The notes beneath the pieces are model-generated. The model worked only from the letters and a program-made list of their open reading frames with translations, was not told the DNA's origin and did not search any database. Of a stretch of DNA of 64,000 bases, positions 50,503-60,268 are shown piece by piece (position 1 is the first letter of the stretch; the number at the start of each line of letters is the position of its first letter). The stretch lies in contig JAJEKB010001325.1 in assembly GCA_022393335.1 (NCBI GenBank), forward strand, positions 38,046-102,045. Direction: 5' to 3'. A program made the position numbers and the translations under genes. The DNA is from Macrotrachela quadricornifera. Lineage: Eukaryota > Rotifera > Eurotatoria > Philodinida > Philodinidae.

Positions 50503-50974
50503 GAATCATACAGAAATAAAAAAAACTTTCTACCATTTTATATTTCTGTAAAATGTTAGAGAAAACTATTAAAAGTGAATCATCTTCTATAAAATCCACT
50601 AGATGAATTTCGCACTAAAATTTCTACAATACCTCTTACAGTTGTGAAGAATACTATTTTAAGTTAAATACAATTATATTGTCCCATCTTTTAAGAATAT
50701 ATATTATCAATAAAATCTTGACATCATGTACGCTCTAGTACATGTATCTTGTATAAAAAAATAACTTAATTTTTCTCTTTCTACTATGAATATATGTCTG
50801 TGAAGGTCTGTTGCACATGTACATATGAACATATATAGCCTTATCGATCGGCTCTCTCCATTGTGTCTCAATTATTACAGAGAGTTTCTTTGTATGTAGG
50901 CGTGAGAAAGAGTGAAAAAAAGACTTGGATTCAACCAAGTTACAGCGATTGTTCTTTATTTATCCAATAACATT

Positions 50975-53900
50975 TCACAATTTCTTTTTCACAAATTCTA
51001 TATTTTCTTGCACACTTTTAATATTTGGATGATTTGGAGGTAATGAACGTTGCGCGACGCCGAGAGCAAGTTCATACTGTGCAAGCGCTTTCGAGTACTT
51101 TTTCCTGTTGCAATATACCAAAGCGACGTTATTGTAACAAGTAGCCAACGAAGGATGATTTTGACCAAGAGTTTTTACGCGAATTTTAAGTGCTTTTTCA
51201 AAAAACGAAAGTGCTTTAGAATACTCTCTCATGCTGTTATACACCAAACCGATGCTGTTGTAGGAAGTACTCAAATCAGGATGATTTGCGGGACGAGTTT
51301 TTTGATCGATTTCAAGTGCTTTTTCGCAAAACCAAAGTGCTTTAGAATACTCTCTTATATTGTTATATACCAAACCGATGTTGTTGTAGGACGTAGCTAA
51401 ATCAGGATGATTTGCAGGAAGACTTTTCTTACGAATTTCAAGTGCCTTTTCGTAAAACGAAAGCGCTTTAGAATACTCTCCCATGTGATTAGACACAATA
51501 CCGATCTTGTCGTAGGAAGCCGCCAAATGAGGATGATTTGCAGGAAGAATTTTTTCGCGAATTTCAAGTCCTTTTTCGTAAAACGAAAGCGCTTTAGAAT
51601 ACTCTCCCATATTGTCATACACCAAACCGATGCTGTTGTACGAAGTACCCAAATCGGGATGATTTGTAGGAAGAGTTTTTTGTTCGATTTCAAGTGCTTT
51701 CTCGTAAAACGAAAGTGCTTTAGAATACTCTCCCATGTTGTAATACACCACAGCAATATTATTGTAGGATGTAGCTAATGAAGGGTGATTTCTGGGAAGA
51801 GTTTTTTGTTTGATTTCAAGTGCTTTTTCATGAAGCGAAAGTGCTTTAGAATATTCTCCCATGTTGTTATACATCGATCCGATGTTGTTGTAAGACTCAG
51901 CCAAATGAGGATGATCTGCCGAAAGAGTTTTTTCGCAGATTTCAAATGCTTTCTCATAAAACGAAAGTGCTTTAGAATACTCTCCCATGTACTTATACAG
52001 CAAACCCATGTTGTTGTAGGACGCAGCTAGATCAGGATGATTTGCAGGAAGAGTTTTTTCACCAATCTCAAGTGCTTTTTTGTGCAGCGAAAATGCTTTA
52101 GAATACTCTCCCATGTTGTTATACACCTCACCGATGTTGTNNNNNNNNNNTGCTTTAGAATACTCTCCCATGTTGTTATACACCTCACCGATGTTGTTGT
52201 AGGAACTAACCAACGAATGATGATTTGGAGGAAGACTATTTTGATGAATTTCAAGTGCTTTTTCGTGAAATGGAAGTGCTTTAGAATATGTTCCCATTTT
52301 GTTATACACGCTACCGATGTTGTTGTAGGACTGAGCTAGATCAGGATGATCTGCCGAAAGAGTTTGTTGGTAGATTTCAAGTTCTTTCTCGTAAAACAAA
52401 AACGCTTTAGAATATTCTCCCATGTTGTAATGCATCAAAGCCAAGTTGTTGTAGGAATGAGCCAAATCAGGATGATATGCAGGAAGAGTTTTTTGATAGA
52501 TTTCAAATGCTTTCTGGTAAAATGAGATTGCTTTAGAATAGTCTCGCATGTTATAATACAGCACAGCGATATTGTTGTAGGCAGTAGCCAAATGAGGATG
52601 ATTTGCAGGAAGAGTTTTTTCACGAATTTCGAGTGATTTTTGGTAAAATGAAAGCGTTTTAGAATATTCTCCCATATTGTTATACACGATACCGATGTTG
52701 TTGTATGAAATAGCCAAATCAGGATGATTTGCAGGAAGAGTTTTATGAAAGATTTCAAATGCTTTTTCGAAAAACGAAAGTGCTTTAGAATACTCTTCCA
52801 AATTGTTATACGCAAATCCGATATTGTTGTAGCAGATAGTCAAAGCAGGATGATTTGGAGAAAGAGTTTTTTGTTCGATTTCAAGTGCTTTCTCGTAAAA
52901 AGAAAGTGTTTTAGAATAGTCTTGCATGTTGTGATGGGCCAAACCGATGTTGTTGTAGGTATTAGCCAATAAACGATGATTTGCAGGAAAAATTTTGTGT
53001 TCGATTTCAAGTGCTTTTTCGTAAAACGAGAGTGCTTTAGAATATTCTCCCATATTGTTATATACCAAACCGATGTCGTTGTAGGAAAGAGCCATATCAG
53101 GATGATTTAGAGGAAGAATTTTTTGACGAATTTCGAGTGCTTTTTCGGAAAAGGATAGTGCTTTAGAATACTCTCCCTTGTTGTCATACACCTCAGCGAT
53201 GTTGTTGTAGGATGCAGCTAAATCAGGAAGATTTGCAGGAAGAAGTTTTTGATAGATTTCAAGTGCTCTTTCATAGTACCATATGGCTTTGTCATAATCA
53301 CCTTGAGTATTTTTAACATATCCTAGTTGATTATAATAAAGTGCTTTATCACTCTCATCGGATGTCTGTTTGAGTAATAATGTGTAGAGTTCTTCAGCTT
53401 TATCCAACGTTTTCAAATGAAGTAAAAAGTTGCCTATTCGTTGCCATCCGGTCCCACTTGATGCTTCTTGTATATGTTTTATGAGTGGTCGAAGTTGCTG
53501 ATCATCATCTGTGGCCAATATAAGTTCCACTTGATAAAGTGGCTCATTTTTCTGGATATGTCTAATGTCACCAATACGGAAGACAGTTTGTATAGGGAAA
53601 AGAATTTCGTTTTCGGTCTTGAAGTAACTAAATTCTTCGATGGAAGCGAAAGGAGCAGACGATACAGAAGGATCAATGGATATTCGAAATAGAATGCCAA
53701 CCATATCGGTTTTCGTTAAGGCACGTTCGGCGAATTCATGGGAAAGTTGCCGATCTGTACTGGTAAGTAGAAAGTTATTGAAAGACATTAGATTACCTTT
53801 GGTTTTACAGAGTTTTCCAAAATCTTTGATCGATAGACCTTGTCCGCGATAAACTGTTATAGGCTTTCCTCCGTATGCACCAATCTGTTTTTGATGTAGT

Positions 53901-54733
53901 TGTTTGATTTGTTGATGAAGATCACTCATGAAGAAGCTCATATTAATGATGGTATCAATTTCTAATGTTCGAAGTGCTCGGTTGAGTATTTGATAGATGA
54001 AACATTCACGTGTATACCACCAAATTGCTAATTTTGGATTATATTTATGTTCAAATTCATTGATAACGTTTAATTCAGTCATATTACCATCGTAAAGTTT
54101 ACGACAGTAAGTTGCTAAATCCTTTATGCATTTTTGATTATGTTCTATATCAAGGAGAATATCCTTGAGTATTTGGGTGTACATAAAGGTGGGTGCCACT
54201 TGATATAAATCTTGACTGGAATTTTCTTCATTTACTGACAAAAAGCTGATCGGAATGAAATCTTGTTCGCATTGTTTAATAGTCATTTGTAATGCTTCAG
54301 AAATGGATGTAATAGATGTATGTACACCCTTGATTTTTTTCCATTGTTTCACCCACTGTTCGTAATTGGATTTGTTATCACAGAAGATGTAAATGGAATC
54401 TAATTGTGAGATGTCATGAATATCGGGGACTAAATTTTGACCTAATGATCCTGATGTAATGACGAATGCTTTCTCTTTATCGATATTTTTGAGATACTGG
54501 ATACATTGGTCTGAGTTGGTAAAGATATTGATGTTATTTACGATGCCATTTAATTGTACTAATGTATCTTGACAATCTTTTTTTGATTGATCAATACTGG
54601 CATCGACCCAGATTAATAAATAATTTTGAGCAATTCGCTTACGAGGATTGATAGTACTGACTGCTGTGGTCGTAGTTAAACCAGAAGTTTGTGATGTTGC
54701 AGAAATGTCTTCTTTTGAATTTGATCCATCCAT
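50975..54733 (-). CDS. Arginine ADP-ribosyltransferase fused to about 18 kinesin-light-chain-type TPRs
   Basis: Intronless frame, 1252 aa as assembled. Residues 36-165 form an alpha/beta domain starting YLLIWVDASID, with FVITSGSLGQ and IYIFCDN strands; it looks receiver-like and is of unknown function. Residues 185-410 are a mono-ADP-ribosyltransferase of the R-S-E class: Arg296 in VYRGQG, Ser325 in LLTSTD, and Glu374/Glu376 in TENEILFP (the ExE pair typical of arginine-specific enzymes). From about 465 to the end, 42-residue TPRs of the kinesin light chain type repeat 18-19 times (unit like YNNIGLVYNNMGEYSKALSF), providing a protein-binding superhelix. Such enzymes move ADP-ribose from NAD to arginine on a target; the TPRs probably select it. 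No signal peptide, so cytosolic. Lack of introns and a less AT-rich composition set it apart from its neighbours and suggest retroposition or lateral origin. A 10-N gap lies in the repeats. Confidence 0.85.
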   Translation of the reverse strand: MDGSNSKEDISATSQTSGLTTTTAVSTINPRKRIAQNYLLIWVDASIDQSKKDCQDTLVQLNGIVNNINIFTNSDQCIQYLKNIDKEKAFVITSGSLGQNLVPDIHDISQLDSIYIFCDNKSNYEQWVKQWKKIKGVHTSITSISEALQMTIKQCEQDFIPISFLSVNEENSSQDLYQVAPTFMYTQILKDILLDIEHNQKCIKDLATYCRKLYDGNMTELNVINEFEHKYNPKLAIWWYTRECFIYQILNRALRTLEIDTIINMSFFMSDLHQQIKQLHQKQIGAYGGKPITVYRGQGLSIKDFGKLCKTKGNLMSFNNFLLTSTDRQLSHEFAERALTKTDMVGILFRISIDPSVSSAPFASIEEFSYFKTENEILFPIQTVFRIGDIRHIQKNEPLYQVELILATDDDQQLRPLIKHIQEASSGTGWQRIGNFLLHLKTLDKAEELYTLLLKQTSDESDKALYYNQLGYVKNTQGDYDKAIWYYERALEIYQKLLPANLPDLAASYNNIAEVYDNKGEYSKALSFSEKALEIRQKILPLNHPDMALSYNDIGLVYNNMGEYSKALSFYEKALEIEHKIFPANHRLLANTYNNIGLAHHNMQDYSKTLSFYEKALEIEQKTLSPNHPALTICYNNIGFAYNNLEEYSKALSFFEKAFEIFHKTLPANHPDLAISYNNIGIVYNNMGEYSKTLSFYQKSLEIREKTLPANHPHLATAYNNIAVLYYNMRDYSKAISFYQKAFEIYQKTLPAYHPDLAHSYNNLALMHYNMGEYSKAFLFYEKELEIYQQTLSADHPDLAQSYNNIGSVYNKMGTYSKALPFHEKALEIHQNSLPPNHHSLVSSYNNIGEVYNNMGEYSKAXXXXNIGEVYNNMGEYSKAFSLHKKALEIGEKTLPANHPDLAASYNNMGLLYKYMGEYSKALSFYEKAFEICEKTLSADHPHLAESYNNIGSMYNNMGEYSKALSLHEKALEIKQKTLPRNHPSLATSYNNIAVVYYNMGEYSKALSFYEKALEIEQKTLPTNHPDLGTSYNSIGLVYDNMGEYSKALSFYEKGLEIREKILPANHPHLAASYDKIGIVSNHMGEYSKALSFYEKALEIRKKSLPANHPDLATSYNNIGLVYNNIREYSKALWFCEKALEIDQKTRPANHPDLSTSYNSIGLVYNSMREYSKALSFFEKALKIRVKTLGQNHPSLATCYNNVALVYCNRKKYSKALAQYELALGVAQRSLPPNHPNIKSVQENIEFVKKKL
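52141..52150. other. Assembly gap (10 N) inside the TPR array
   Basis: The 47 bases before the gap (52094-52140) are identical to the 47 after it (52151-52197). Removing one copy plus the N run takes out 57 bp (19 codons), keeps the frame, and restores one perfect 42-residue TPR. The gap therefore looks like an unmerged contig overlap, and the real protein probably has 1233 aa. Confidence 0.9.
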
Positions 54734-54836
54734 AATCTGCTGAATAATTTGTTAAATACCTATGTGAAATTATGTATAGTTAGTTGTTGTTTAGAGAAAG
54801 AGAATTCAGATCATCTCTGTACATAAACATACGGAC

Positions 54837-55457
54837 GAGGAAATATATTTAAATGTTTAAGCCGTTTAGACTATATTCTTTCATGATAAATAGATCTCGA
54901 TGAAGTATGAAATACCTCAAAAAAGATATCTACCTGTAGATATTTTCTCAAAAGCTATGGTCTTTTTAGTAAAAGTTTAGCCTGTAGTTTGGTATATATC
55001 AATTAATTAAATGGTATTATTTCGAACTGGGATTTAGCCCACAGATAGGTATACTTACAACTAGAATGCACTGAAAATTTCAGATTAGAAAAATATTTCC
55101 TACAAGTGATAGTGAATTTCCAAAAGAACACATGAGATTCGTGCATCTTTCATAGTATACTAGATAACTTGAAAATTCAATAGCTCTTGTAGGAAATATT
55201 TTTCTAATCTGAAATTTTCAGTACATTCTAGTCACAAGTATATCTATCTATGGGCTAAATTTCAGTTCGAAATGACGTCATTCAACTTACGGATGTAAAC
55301 TGAGCTAAAGACTGAAATTTTGATAAAATGGCTATAATTCTAGAGCAAAGGGCTAAGGACATATATTCTTTTCAGGTATTTCATACCTCATCGAGGTATA
55401 TTTATTGCAAAAAGATGAACTTTAAACGACTTGAACGCCTAAATATGTTCCCTCCTT
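54837..55457. mobile_element. Foldback (long inverted repeat) element, about 620 bp
   Basis: Left arm about 54837-55108 and right arm about 55184-55457 are reverse complements over roughly 270 bp with a 75-bp centre. The inner 88 bp match best (for example CTGAAAATTTCAGATTAG at 55070 against CTAATCTGAAATTTTCAG at 55204); the outer parts are more diverged. No coding capacity. It is a non-autonomous foldback/MITE-like element. It starts about 100 bp upstream of the ART-TPR start codon, so it lies in that gene's promoter region. No clear target-site duplication was found. Confidence 0.75.
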
Positions 55458-58400
55458 ATTAATTTTGCTATAAAGCAACGATAGATGTTCATTTAAAAAA
55501 GAATATATTAATAAATTCTGCACAAAATACTCTATCTTTTAGTATCAGAGCCAAATTCCGCAATTGAACCTGACTTGAAAAAACAGCCTATCAAAAATCG
55601 GTGATTATTTCTGTTGCATCCGTTATACACGATATACACGTAGAATGTATGGTGAAAGAAGACCAACCGATATATTTTGAAAAGTAATCAGAGAGGTTAC
55701 CAATATAAATGTACTCGGCATATTGGAATTTACCTACTCTATAATAAAAGGCTCAAGATTTGGGTACCATTTTCAGAACCTTTTACAATTTCGCATTTTT
55801 TCTGACTAAGACCATTTTAAGTTTTAGGCTTTTTGGCCCGGACTTAAAAATGGCTTTGAAAATAGCACCAAGAAAAGATTCTATATCATACTTCTTTTTT
55901 AGAGAAAGAGTATTCACGACCTTTATATAGTTGCCTAAAAATCATTCTACAAATTATTTCTTCGAATAGTATCTAAAACATAGCTTATATAAGTAATCAG
56001 AGACAAACGGTTAGCCGTTCCGAGCATCAAACTTCATTAAACAACTGACTATTTCTTTTGACAGAAAGTTAAAGAGTGCAACCAACAATTTCTATGCATT
56101 AAAGACTAAATAAAGTATTCAAATAAATCTACAGTGTATTTTTGATTTACAAGTAATTCAATTCAATCAGTTCATGTAAAACTAAATACATCAAAACAAA
56201 TCAATTTTAAGACTTTTTTCGAATATATGTTAATTTCATTGCGTGATTGCATACATTTGTACAGATAGGCTGCATTGAATGCAATTCTGTACAACTTACA
56301 TCACACACAAAATTAAGAATAGTCGTTTTATGAAGAGATAAAGTGTTGAACTTTTGAAAACAGAAAATTGCCATTGTAAATCCGCTTGATGCGTTTTACA
56401 CATTTTCTACATGTGCCTGTACTCGTGTTACATTGTCTTGTGAGTACTTCAGAAAGTCAAAATTGCCTTATTGTCCATTCGCCGTTAGAATATGATGAAG
56501 AAAGGGTAATCTACGACTATTCTGTCAGGTCAAAATTATTCATTCAGTGGATGAACATCATTTATTTCAATGACATTGTGAAAACTATTAAAAAAGGCAT
56601 TTCTAAATATTGCTTTTAATTTACACGTTGTTTGCTAATAACAATTCAAAGATCATTCTAACTTCGTCTTTTGTGTATAAAAAGCAAAAAGAAAAACTGA
56701 CATATGTAAATCTTTATTTTAGCTTTTAGTGTACAGTCTTAAATGAAAGCTAATGGAAAAGAGAAGGCATGTTGAAAACTTACATATGCCATATTCTGCG
56801 ATTTTTTACAAGATATTCTAAGTATACGAAATATAAGAAGAGCACAATAGAAGATAATAAAATAAATAACAGAAAGAGTCTCCAGATAATAAGATTTTCG
56901 GCTCAACCTATTAATGATCCTTTTGACTTATTTAATTCGATCTGCATTAAAAGTTGTGTATACCAAAATCAGTTTTAACAAATTTCATTCGCATGTGTTC
57001 ACAGACATGTATGTGTTGAAGACACCTAATTGTGTGTAAAATGACTGAGTTTAAACAAAAAATTTTGTCCTCGAAAATACCTTACATTTCTATCCGTTTG
57101 TTTGATAAAATCATCCATTGAAAAATTTATCAATTTGACGTAGAATGAGTTCAGAGAGTTAGATTCTAAAGTTATTCATCTCTGATAAATATTACAATAC
57201 ATCCAAAATTTGTCTATTTTATTTATGATACTAGCATTCTGTTCAATCTCTATTATGATCGTAATTAAAGCATAGGTTCTTAGAAAACATGGCATATCTC
57301 TTCGGATCTTCTCTGAAACGCAACTTTTGTGGTTAACTATAGATAAATGGTTAGCCGTTCCATGCATTAAACCATCGATCATTCACTATCTCATAAATTC
57401 GCTCTTTTATTTTTTGCTTTTTTCTGACAAACTAGCCAATTTGTCCTAGAATGACTCTGTGTAGCTGCATCCTAAAATGGCATATTAAGCTTTCCTAGTG
57501 AATTTTGTATGAAAGACAAAATTCCACATTTTTCAAAATACTAGCAGTCTATCTGTGTCGTAGTCACGATCGCCATGTAATTTGCTATAAATCATCCCGT
57601 CACTTATTTTTCCAAATCTGTCTTGGATTATAACTTCTGTGATTAATTTAAGACAAATGGTTGATCTTTCACCATCATTGCCCTGAGACGACACTCATGG
57701 ATAGCAGTTCACAGGCATCGAATATTATTGAAGAGTCAACAACTCACTTTTTAACGACTTCATTGCGCTATTTTTCGCTTCTCTAAAAAAACTCGCTAGT
57801 TTCTCGTAGAATCGGTTCACATAGTTACATTCTAAAGTTCATTCTCTCTGGTAAACTTCATAACTAGACAAAATCTACATATTTTCCTTACGATACTACT
57901 TAATTATTCTACTAAAATTCTATTACAACTACAACATTGACATAGTCTTTTAGAAAATATGTCATATTTCTCCAACTGAAACATAACATCCATTACTAAT
58001 TAAAGGGAAACAGGTAGTAGTTCGCCGGCTCTCTCCGGAATGCCACATCACGACTAGAAGCTTGCATGTTATAGTCTACTTCCGAATAGACTATTTCTTT
58101 TTATCTACAATATAACCAATTCAGTTTTCGACTATTGTGGCGAGATATGCACTAGTATCAGTTAACTGTATTACCACACTGTAAAAAAAAGAATAGAATA
58201 TCAAGCTCTTGCCCTATGTGCAATTCTTCATAAATCCTTGAAGGGTTTATGAATCAACTATAGTATGTGAATCAAATACCTTAGCCCTAGAACTGTTGTT
58301 CTCTTCATATACAAAAAATTAATCAATCAAATTAAAGTCTATAATTTACTATATTCTATCCATTTTTCTCCTTTCCTTTGTTTAACAGTAAAATCATATT

Positions 58401-59981
58401 AATCATTATGCAACTGTTCTCCAATCTATCAATTTGTTTTCTTTTTTTTTTAATTCTTGAATTCTCTTTCATTCGAAATAATAATATTTTTGTAAAACTA
58501 CGGTACGTATCACTAAAATCGAAACTGGTTTTGAAGTTTTAATTTTGAATATAATGATCGTCACTGGCAACAGTATACAGTTTTTTATATGCATATGTGT
58601 ATTCATCAAAATATGAATTCACTCGCTAATCAAATCCAGGTTGATTGAAACGGATATTCATCACAAACTATTTACTAGACACAGTAATGGTGCCGTATAC
58701 GGAGCTGTATCGTTCGACCTAGGAAGTTAAACAGTTAGATCAAGAGTTATTTGCGATTCCTGCTCTCAATAACAGCTTGTTTTCGATAAATTTTCTTTGT
58801 CAATCAGATCTCTCATAGTAATTAAAGTCGTTGATACACTACAGAATACTACATGTAGATGAGAAGCACGATCAACGTAAGCAGCTATTGTAGTCTGTGA
58901 TGCTACTCGGGCTGAAATCTAAATAATTCTTCTGCTCATAAAAATTTTTAGGGATTTCTATCATTCATGAAAGGTACAAAGTTTGATAAAAAGTAGAAAA
59001 AAAAAAGATAAAAACGTCAGATTGGATGACTCATTTTAAGGCTTCGAAGGTGATATCGATTTAAACTAGATTTTGCATCTTGGAACTTTGAGTTCACTTT
59101 TCTCGACCAATTTTGTTCAACTCTTATAGAAACCCAATAGCTAGTAGTTTTCAACTTATGATTTCATAATAAAATATAAAAAAAGACTAAGTTCTGTTGT
59201 TAAGATCTTGTTGACAACTGCTATCATCTAATCTTGAGAATACTGAGATATTAAGAAAACTTAAATAGGAAATCTGATATATAAAACTGTTCGGTTTAGC
59301 TCATCTTATCGTTCTCTCTACAATAGCATTCTTTGTTGCTGATTGAGTTCCCTTTAGCTGTTTGAAATAATTACTGTAAATAAGAAAAGTAGATAAAAGT
59401 TATCAATTGTAAAGAAATTATAACGTTATTCCAAAGAGATCACCGAAAAAGATAGTTAGATGTTGCTCAATATTAGTTGTTGGGATTGGGAGTTATCCGT
59501 CAACAACTTTTGTGAAAAATCTTCGTTCATTCTCAATACTGATACATGAAACGTGAAAGATTAAAATAGGAACTGCTACTAATAGAAATTTGTAAAGAAT
59601 TATGAGTTGATATCGTATATCTTCGTCAAACTGAAGTAATAGACTGTTTTTTGAAAGCGCTGATTGGTTAATTCAAGAACGTGGATCGCCTGCTATCGGT
59701 TGGCCCAAATAAAATCTGACCAGTTCCAAGTATGGATGTGACCATGACTAGGGAGTGTTGACAAACTAAATATCTACATCAACGGTCACACTCCAGTGAG
59801 GCGTTTTCCTTAATAACTTGATGTTTGAGATATTTGCTATGCCCTATTGATCTTTCTACAATTCTAAATGAAATATAAGGAGTCAGAACGTCATTCTATC
59901 TGACTTCTTTTGCGGTGAGATTATTAAGTATAAGAGCCAATTGGAACCTTTTTGAACTTATTCATGTAAAAATATTGGATT
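55458..59981. other. Repeat-derived intergenic DNA
   Basis: 4.5 kb with no credible gene. It contains several diverged copies of a roughly 300-360-bp tandem unit (see separate entry). Short frames at 56386-56619, 56769-56978 and 57176-57382 have no recognised domain or splice context; the last one lies inside the repeat units. No RNA gene was recognised. Confidence 0.5.
55980..58140. repeat. Degenerate tandem repeat, units of about 300-360 bp
   Basis: At least three diverged copies start near 57131, 57434 and 57799. Each has GTAGAATG/GTCCTAGAATG/CGTAGAATC, then CTAAAGTT or CTAAAATG, then GATACTA/ATACTAG, and later ACAAATGGTT or ATAAATGGTTAGCCGTTCC. A related end (ACAAACGGTTAGCCGTTCC) lies at about 56008. 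The order of blocks is the same each time. Old satellite-like array or remnants of one repeated element. Confidence 0.55.
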
Positions 59982-60268
59982 AATAATCAGAGTAAAATCG
60001 ATTATAATCAAAAAAAACTAAGACCTCATCTATTATGCATATTATTTCCGATTACGATCAATAAAAAATTTATGAAAAAAATTGATTATATTGGTACAAA
60101 TCGAAGGAAATTGTTTAAAGCTATTATTATTTACTCTCAAGAAAATCGGTTATATTCAATAATTTTCATGAATTTTTAATCAGTCATAATCGAAAAATAA
60201 TATAAATAATTAATGAGATTTTGATTTTTTGTGTTGTATTGATTATAATCGATTTTAATTTGATTATT
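59982..60268. mobile_element. MITE-like element with 30-bp terminal inverted repeats
   Basis: Left end AATAATCAGAGTAAAATCG followed by ATTATAATCAA (59983-60012). Right end is the reverse complement with a few changes: TTGATTATAATCG, then ATTTTAATTTGATTATT (60239-60268). The 287-bp body has no coding capacity and several internal GATTATAATC-like words. Size and structure fit a non-autonomous DNA transposon; the family cannot be named. Confidence 0.6.

Larger units (their letters stand above)
47795..50974. other. Repeat-bearing intergenic region
   Basis: 3.2 kb without a credible gene. Three 23-bp palindromes with GATAGA/TCTATC arms (49275, 50284, 50480) sit in locally similar, diverged sequence, plus a related half-site at 49431-49452. 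This suggests an old tandem or interspersed repeat. The minus frame at 50735-50938 has no protein character. Confidence 0.5.

Noticed and set aside
51050..53852. Several plus-strand open frames opposite the TPR gene
   Set aside because: They are antisense readings of the 42-codon repeat (period-conserved, Arg/Lys/Cys-rich) and not independent genes.
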